Positions 42,978-47,574 of a DNA stretch of 47,574 bases are shown here, piece by piece; within the stretch, counting starts at the first letter, position 1, and each line of letters starts with the position of its first letter. This DNA is from Algoriphagus boritolerans DSM 17298 = JCM 18970 (GTDB taxonomy: Bacteria; Bacteroidota; Bacteroidia; Cytophagales; Cyclobacteriaceae): positions 1-47,574 of the forward strand of contig NZ_FNVR01000034.1 in NCBI RefSeq assembly GCF_900108085.1, in the 5' to 3' direction. The position numbers and the translations under genes are program-made. Under the pieces are notes generated by a model, which saw only the letters and a list, made by a program, of their open reading frames with translations, did no database searches and had not been told where the DNA came from.

Positions 42978-44291
42978 ATGAAACTAACGCTAACGAATAA
43001 AAATAAGGTTCAGGGTGCATGGGCCATGTATGATTGGGCCAATTCTGTCTATAGTTTGGTGATCACTTCCACGATTTTTCCGGTGTATTACAATAGTGTC
43101 ACCAGGGGAATTGACGGTTCGGATAGCGTTGATTTTTTTGGATTTGAGGTTGTCAATACGGTTTTGTACTCCTATTCAATTTCTTTTTCTTTTTTGGTAA
43201 TCGCAATTTTGTCTCCCTTACTTTCAGGTATTGCTGATGCCTCCGGCAAAAAGCTATTTTTTATGAAGTTATTCGCTTATCTGGGGTCAATTTCCTGCAT
43301 TGGATTATTCTTTTTTGATGGCAATAATCTGGAATTTGGAATAATATGCAGCGTCCTAGCCAGTATTGGATACGCTGGAAGTATCGTTTTTTACAATGCC
43401 TATTTACCTGAAATCGCAGCCGAGCATGAATATGATTTCCTTAGTGCTCGCGGATTTGCCTTAGGATATATTGGGAGTGTGATTTTGCTGGTATTTAACT
43501 TGCTTATGATTCAATCTCCGGAGTCGTTTGGAGTGCCGGAGGGTAGTTTTGCACCACGTTTCTCTTTTTTGATCACAGGACTGTGGTGGGCCGGATTTTC
43601 TCAGATACCATTTCGAATGCTACCCAAAAATCCATACAAAAAAAATATTCAAAGTAGGTTCCTGCTAAAGGGGTATCAGGAAATCCAAAAGGTCTTTTCA
43701 CAGGTCAAACAAATTCCTGTGATGAAGCGCTTCTTGGTAGCATTCTTTTTTTATTCTATGGGAGTACAGACTGTGATGTACTTGGCAGCTTCATTTGGAG
43801 ATAAAGAATTGGGATTGCCCGGTGATCAGTTAATCCTTACCGTGCTGATTATACAGTTTGTTGCCATCGCTGGGAGTTACCTTTTTGCTTTTGTTTCTAA
43901 GCTTTATGGAAATATAGCCAGTTTGATGATCATGGTGTTGATATGGATTGGGATTTGTGGCGCAGCATATTATGTTTATACTGTTTACGAATTTTATGCC
44001 TTGGCATTTGTTGTCGGGATGGTCATGGGTGGAATTCAGTCCCTTTCCCGATCTACTTTTTCGAAACTGATTCCTGATGAAACTACCAAACATGCATCGT
44101 TCTTTAGTTTCTATGATGTGACCGAAAAACTCGCCATTGTAATTGGGACGTTCACCTATGGTGCGATCGAACAGTGGACAGGAAGTATGCGGAATAGTGC
44201 CCTTTCTTTGGGGGTGTTCTTCCTCTTTGGTTTGGGGTTCCTGATTTTTGTGACTATCCCAAAATATTCAATTGCTCCTCAAAAGATTTAG
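42978..44291 (+). CDS. UMF1 (Atg22-like) family MFS transporter
   Basis: A 437-residue membrane protein with about 12 hydrophobic helices. It begins with the UMF1/Atg22 hallmark AWAMYDWANSVYSLVITSTIFPVYY, has LSPLLSGIADASGKKLFFMKLFAY in the first cytoplasmic loop, and GGIQSLSRSTFSKLIPDETTKHASFFSFYDVTEKLAIVIGTFTYGAIEQWTGSMRNSALS near the C-terminus. Substrate unknown; relatives in fungi move amino acids out of vacuoles. The NAD(P)HX repair gene starts two bases after its stop. Confidence 0.9.
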   Translation: MKLTLTNKNKVQGAWAMYDWANSVYSLVITSTIFPVYYNSVTRGIDGSDSVDFFGFEVVNTVLYSYSISFSFLVIAILSPLLSGIADASGKKLFFMKLFAYLGSISCIGLFFFDGNNLEFGIICSVLASIGYAGSIVFYNAYLPEIAAEHEYDFLSARGFALGYIGSVILLVFNLLMIQSPESFGVPEGSFAPRFSFLITGLWWAGFSQIPFRMLPKNPYKKNIQSRFLLKGYQEIQKVFSQVKQIPVMKRFLVAFFFYSMGVQTVMYLAASFGDKELGLPGDQLILTVLIIQFVAIAGSYLFAFVSKLYGNIASLMIMVLIWIGICGAAYYVYTVYEFYALAFVVGMVMGGIQSLSRSTFSKLIPDETTKHASFFSFYDVTEKLAIVIGTFTYGAIEQWTGSMRNSALSLGVFFLFGLGFLIFVTIPKYSIAPQKI

Positions 44292-44293
44292 CT

Positions 44294-45763
44294 ATGCTGA
44301 AGATTATACCAGGTTGGCAAGTAAAGCTGCTCGATGCCAATCACATTCAAACTACTGGGATTTCCAGCTTAGAATTGATGGAACGCGCGGCAAAAGGCTT
44401 CGTTGACTGGTGGAATGGTAAAGGTTTTGATCATTCAGCCCCTGTAAATATCTTTTGTGGTGCCGGTAATAACGGAGGAGATGGTTTTGCCATTGCCAGA
44501 TTATTGGACACGTCAGGATTTAAAGTTTCTGTTTTGAAGTGTTTTGACGAATCCGCAAAGTTGAGTTCAGATGCATTAGTGAATTTCAAACTTTTGCCTG
44601 ATGGAATTCGAGTTATGGATTGGAATGAATTTGACAAAAGTAAGGATGGGATAGTAGTTGATGCATTTTTAGGTGTAGGATTAACGGGTGAGTTGAGGTC
44701 AACTGCTAAAGCGATCATTCAAAAAATTAATTCCTTTGATGGAAAAGTCATTTCTGTAGATATTCCCAGCGGACTACCCTCAGATGATCTCTTATCGGGA
44801 GCATGTGTACGAGCTGATTTTACAGTCACCTTTGCTTTCCCAAAGCTCTCTCTTCTTTTCCCGGAACATGCTGCCGTGACAGGAGAGCTGATTTTAGTGG
44901 ATATTGGCATTGCGGATACCGAATATGACCTGTTTGATAGCACTTCTTATTATCTAAGAAAAGAGGATGTTCCTTTCTTTCATCGAAAATTTCACCGATT
45001 TTCCCATAAAGGGGATTTTGGAAAGGTGCTGATTGTAGCCGGAAGTGAAGGTAAAATGGGTGCTGCTATCTTATCCTGTAAAGCTGCGCTTCGTAGTGGC
45101 TCTGGTTTGGTAACTGCCTTGATGCCGAAATCAGAGCGGCAAATCATCCAAATCGCTGTACCGGAAGCCATGTGTCAGTTTGAGCTTCCAACCGATTTAT
45201 CAAGATTTGATGCAATTGGAATTGGACCCGGCTTGGGAGTGATGGGGAAATCAGCATTACTTGAATCAATCTTTCATCGATTCAAAAACCCGATGGTGAT
45301 TGATGCGGATGCATTGACCATTCTGTCTGAGAACCCGGATTTGGTCCACTTAATACCTAAAGGAAGTATTTTAACCCCGCACTTGAAGGAATTTGATCGG
45401 CTTTTGGGAGATACTTCAAATCATCTGGCAAGGCTCGAAAAAGCAGCTGATTTTTGTCGGAGCCTAGAGCTTAACTTACTGATAAAAGGTGCCAATTCAG
45501 TAATTTGTCTAGCAGATGGAAGACAGGTTTTTAACTCTTCCGGTACTCCATATATGGCGACTGGTGGTTCGGGAGACGTGTTGACCGGAATGCTAACTTC
45601 CTTCCTGGGTCAGGGATATAGCTCTGCGAATGCAATGTTTTGTGGGGTGTATCATCACGGACTTGCCGGGGAAATTGCCGGAGAACATTACCTAAGAGGA
45701 ACTATAGCATCGGACCTGATTGATGCCATTCCCGAAACATTTGTCCAACTGGGGATTTCCTGA
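44294..45763 (+). CDS. nnr: Bifunctional NAD(P)H-hydrate epimerase / ADP-dependent dehydratase
   Basis: A 489-residue repair enzyme for damaged NADHX/NADPHX. The N-terminal YjeF_N epimerase domain, about 1-210, has IFCGAGNNGGDGFAIARLL at 53-71 and VDAFLGVGLTGELR, then VISVDIPSGLPSDDL. The C-terminal YjeF (ADP-dependent dehydratase) domain, about 225-489, has GKVLIVAGSEGKMGAAILSCKAALRSGSGLVT, IGIGPGLG, MVIDADALTILSENP, ILTPHLKEFDRLL and GTPYMATGGSGDVLTGMLTSFLGQG. Two bases separate it from the upstream transporter. Full length for the fused form. Confidence 0.96.
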   Translation: MLKIIPGWQVKLLDANHIQTTGISSLELMERAAKGFVDWWNGKGFDHSAPVNIFCGAGNNGGDGFAIARLLDTSGFKVSVLKCFDESAKLSSDALVNFKLLPDGIRVMDWNEFDKSKDGIVVDAFLGVGLTGELRSTAKAIIQKINSFDGKVISVDIPSGLPSDDLLSGACVRADFTVTFAFPKLSLLFPEHAAVTGELILVDIGIADTEYDLFDSTSYYLRKEDVPFFHRKFHRFSHKGDFGKVLIVAGSEGKMGAAILSCKAALRSGSGLVTALMPKSERQIIQIAVPEAMCQFELPTDLSRFDAIGIGPGLGVMGKSALLESIFHRFKNPMVIDADALTILSENPDLVHLIPKGSILTPHLKEFDRLLGDTSNHLARLEKAADFCRSLELNLLIKGANSVICLADGRQVFNSSGTPYMATGGSGDVLTGMLTSFLGQGYSSANAMFCGVYHHGLAGEIAGEHYLRGTIASDLIDAIPETFVQLGIS

Positions 45764-45827
45764 AAATATATTACAATCTTCAAACTTAATTTTTTAAATG
45801 CGGGTTTTCAAACCATAGATTTTTGAA

Positions 45828-47015
45828 ATGAAGAAAGAAAAAGCGATTCTTTGGACACTCGCCGCCATCAATTTTATTCACATAGTAGATTTTATGATTC
45901 TCATGCCGCTGGGGCCGCAGCTGATGAGAATTTTCGATATTGGACCGAGTGAGTTTAGTTTATTGGTTTCATCATACACCTTCAGTGCGGGGATTTCCAG
46001 CTTTTTTGGAGCTTTTTTTCTGGATCGATTTGACCGGAAAAAAATTCTGATCTGGGTGTATGTTGGATTTACGATTGGAACGCTAGGTTGTGCTTTGTCA
46101 CCCAGTTATCCGGTACTTTTAGCTGCACGGGTGATTTCCGGTATTTTTGGAGGATTGACTTCCGCTTTGATTTTGGCAATCATCGGCGATCTGATTCCAG
46201 ATGAGCGAAGGGGAAGTGCGATGGGTTTGGTCATGGCTGCGTTTTCTTTTGCCTCAGTGATGGGAGTGCCACTCGGTCTTTTTCTGGCGAGTTTGTCCAA
46301 TTGGCACATGCCTTTCTACATTTTGACCGGTTTGGCATTCCTGAGTTTGGGGATGATTTACAAATTCATTCCTCCGATCCGGGAGCATTTGAGCAAAGAA
46401 ATCAAACGGCCACATCCCATGGAAGTGATTTCCAGAGTGACCAGCAACAGCAATCAGATGCGTGCCATTACGCTTTCGGTGATGATGATGTTTGGTCAGT
46501 TTATGATTATTCCTTTCCTGAGTCCTTACAATGTGGCCAATGTGGGCTTCACTGAAATGGAACTGACCTATATCTACATCGCGGGTGGGGCATTTACTAT
46601 TTTCACTTCCCCTTGGGTAGGACGCTTGTCTGATAAGTATGGCAAACTGAAGATTTTTACCATTTTTATGGTATTCAATTTAGTCCCGATCGGAGTGATC
46701 ACGCATTTGGGAGTCACGCCAATCCCCTATGTATTGCTGATCACAACGATGTTTTTTGTAACCTCTAATGGTCGGTTTGTACCCGCCACAGCGATGATCA
46801 CAGGGACGGCTAAACCCGAAAATCGAGGAAGTTTTCTGAGTTTTAACTCTGCCGTTCAGCAAATGGCAGCGGGCCTGGCATCGCTGATTGCCGGATTGAT
46901 TATTGGTGAAAATGAACTGGGTCAATTGACCAATTTCAATATTGTGGGCTATTTGGCCATTTTCTTCAGTGTACTGTGCATTCCCCTGGCAAGGAGGGTG
47001 AAGGTGGTGAGTTAA
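45828..47015 (+). CDS. MFS transporter (AraJ/DHA-like)
   Basis: A 395-residue permease with about 12 helices. Typical features are ILMPLGPQLMRIFDIGPSEFSLLVSSYTFSAGISSFFGAFFLDRFDRKKILIW (MFS signature DRFDRKK), RVISGIFGGLTSALILAIIGDLIPDERRGSAMG and the second-half loop SPWVGRLSDKYGKLKIF. The substrate cannot be told; relatives export sugars or drugs. There is a 64-base gap after nnr with no clear terminator or promoter. The IS element begins within about 150 bases downstream. Confidence 0.9.
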   Translation: MKKEKAILWTLAAINFIHIVDFMILMPLGPQLMRIFDIGPSEFSLLVSSYTFSAGISSFFGAFFLDRFDRKKILIWVYVGFTIGTLGCALSPSYPVLLAARVISGIFGGLTSALILAIIGDLIPDERRGSAMGLVMAAFSFASVMGVPLGLFLASLSNWHMPFYILTGLAFLSLGMIYKFIPPIREHLSKEIKRPHPMEVISRVTSNSNQMRAITLSVMMMFGQFMIIPFLSPYNVANVGFTEMELTYIYIAGGAFTIFTSPWVGRLSDKYGKLKIFTIFMVFNLVPIGVITHLGVTPIPYVLLITTMFFVTSNGRFVPATAMITGTAKPENRGSFLSFNSAVQQMAAGLASLIAGLIIGENELGQLTNFNIVGYLAIFFSVLCIPLARRVKVVS

Positions 47016-47169
47016 TAGAATAGTTACCGTTTATCCTCAAATCGGTTTATTTCTCGGGCAAATTCAAAGAAATAATTTTTTTTACTGTCGTCCGACTAAT
47101 TCCACAAAGTACAGAAAGTGCTTCAGATTAATTTTAGAGGGCCTTTTTTATTCTTTTCAAAAGCACCCC

Positions 47170-47574
47170 CTACCCAGAGAAGAACAATTCTGTTTGTACA
47201 TTTTTAAGATCCTTTTGAAATATACTTTTAAAATAGGCCTCTGTGTGAAGCAGAAACTTTTCAAGGCTGACATAAGAGCATAGATTTTTCGCCGCCACCA
47301 TCACCATGGTGGAAAAGTCCTCGGCTTCCTTAACCCGTTTATGTAGCACCGTGAACAGCAGATTTAGGATCAGGGCCACCCATATCTGAATTTTGATTCC
47401 GTTTTCACTGTCCGACAAAAAGTATTTCAGCTCAAAATTCTGCTTGATTTGCTTGAAAAGCACTTCAATGACCCATCTGTTTTTATAAAGCAGGGCTATG
47501 GTCAGGGCATCAAGCCCTTTGAGGTTGGTGATAAACTCCAGTATTTCACCACTTTCCGGGTCGCTGTAAGTCAC
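47170..47574 (-). CDS. IS4-family transposase, C-terminal part (runs off the window)
   Basis: 134 residues at the C-terminus of a transposase, open to the right window edge, so the real start lies outside; the first Met is not a start codon of the whole gene. The IS4 YREK signature is exact: Y-x2-R-x3-E-x6-K in LYKNRWVIEVLFKQIKQ, with the last catalytic Glu in VIEVLF. It is followed by FELKYFLSDSENGIKIQIWVALILNLL, the usual end helices. An insertion-sequence end is expected near 47080-47165, but I cannot place the inverted repeat with confidence. Confidence 0.88.
   Translation of the reverse strand: MTYSDPESGEILEFITNLKGLDALTIALLYKNRWVIEVLFKQIKQNFELKYFLSDSENGIKIQIWVALILNLLFTVLHKRVKEAEDFSTMVMVAAKNLCSYVSLEKFLLHTEAYFKSIFQKDLKNVQTELFFSG

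Noticed and set aside
1..47574. CRISPR arrays, toxin-antitoxin pairs, restriction or phage-defence genes
   Set aside because: No spaced direct repeats and none of the known protein motifs were seen in any frame.

Overview
The window reads as chromosomal DNA of a Bacteroidota bacterium, most likely Cytophagales close to Algoriphagus/Cyclobacteriaceae (inference from gene content; no search was run). The reasons are a giant secreted protein ending in a CHU_C (type IX secretion, gliding-motility-associated) domain, a sdhC-sdhA-sdhB order with a one-subunit diheme-type anchor, PorT-like outer-membrane barrels, an exbB-x-exbD-exbD operon, A-rich rather than Shine-Dalgarno leaders, and promoters of the Bacteroidetes type (TTG, about 19-21 bases, TAnnTTTG).

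Layout. 1-156 is the 3' end of an IS1182-like transposase, followed by a tRNA-Leu(CAA). 508-1577 (minus) holds a YgiN-like monooxygenase and a SAM-hydrolysing DUF62 enzyme, divergent from phoH-GNAT. After a small outer-membrane barrel gene comes a tight plus-strand run: comEC-like, enoyl-CoA hydratase, recQ, an unknown gene, Nudix, thioesterase, TPR lipoprotein and a Sua5-type tRNA-modification gene. Then pgk and a series of single genes on alternating strands: secreted EEP hydrolase, flavin reductase, sppA, folK, fabD. 18.6-21.8 kb (minus) is the CHU_C secreted protein with an overlapping DCC-family gene. 22.1-25.6 kb is sdhCAB.

25.7-29.4 kb is a transporter/acetyltransferase/racemase-like operon ending beside a PorT-like barrel. 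29.4-32.5 kb (minus) carries a Crp/Fnr regulator, a parallel beta-helix lipoprotein and a diheme cytochrome lipoprotein; the last two look like a recurrent two-gene system of unknown function. A second, paralogous PorT-like barrel lies on the other side of this block. After ruvC, 33.8-39.9 kb is a plus-strand operon of two paralogous GT2 glycosyltransferases, a small unknown protein, a SpoIIE-type phosphatase, a NodB-type deacetylase, tatD and type I asparaginase.

40.0-40.1 kb is tRNA-Ser(GGA). A roughly 500-base AT-rich gap with a possible small transcript leads to the exbB operon, then a UMF1 transporter, the bifunctional NAD(P)HX repair enzyme and an MFS transporter. An IS4-family transposase (YREK signature) runs off the right end. 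The window is therefore mostly core housekeeping, bounded by two different insertion sequences. The least explained parts are the beta-helix/diheme cytochrome pair, the phosphatase/glycosyltransferase operon and the small membrane protein in the exb operon.
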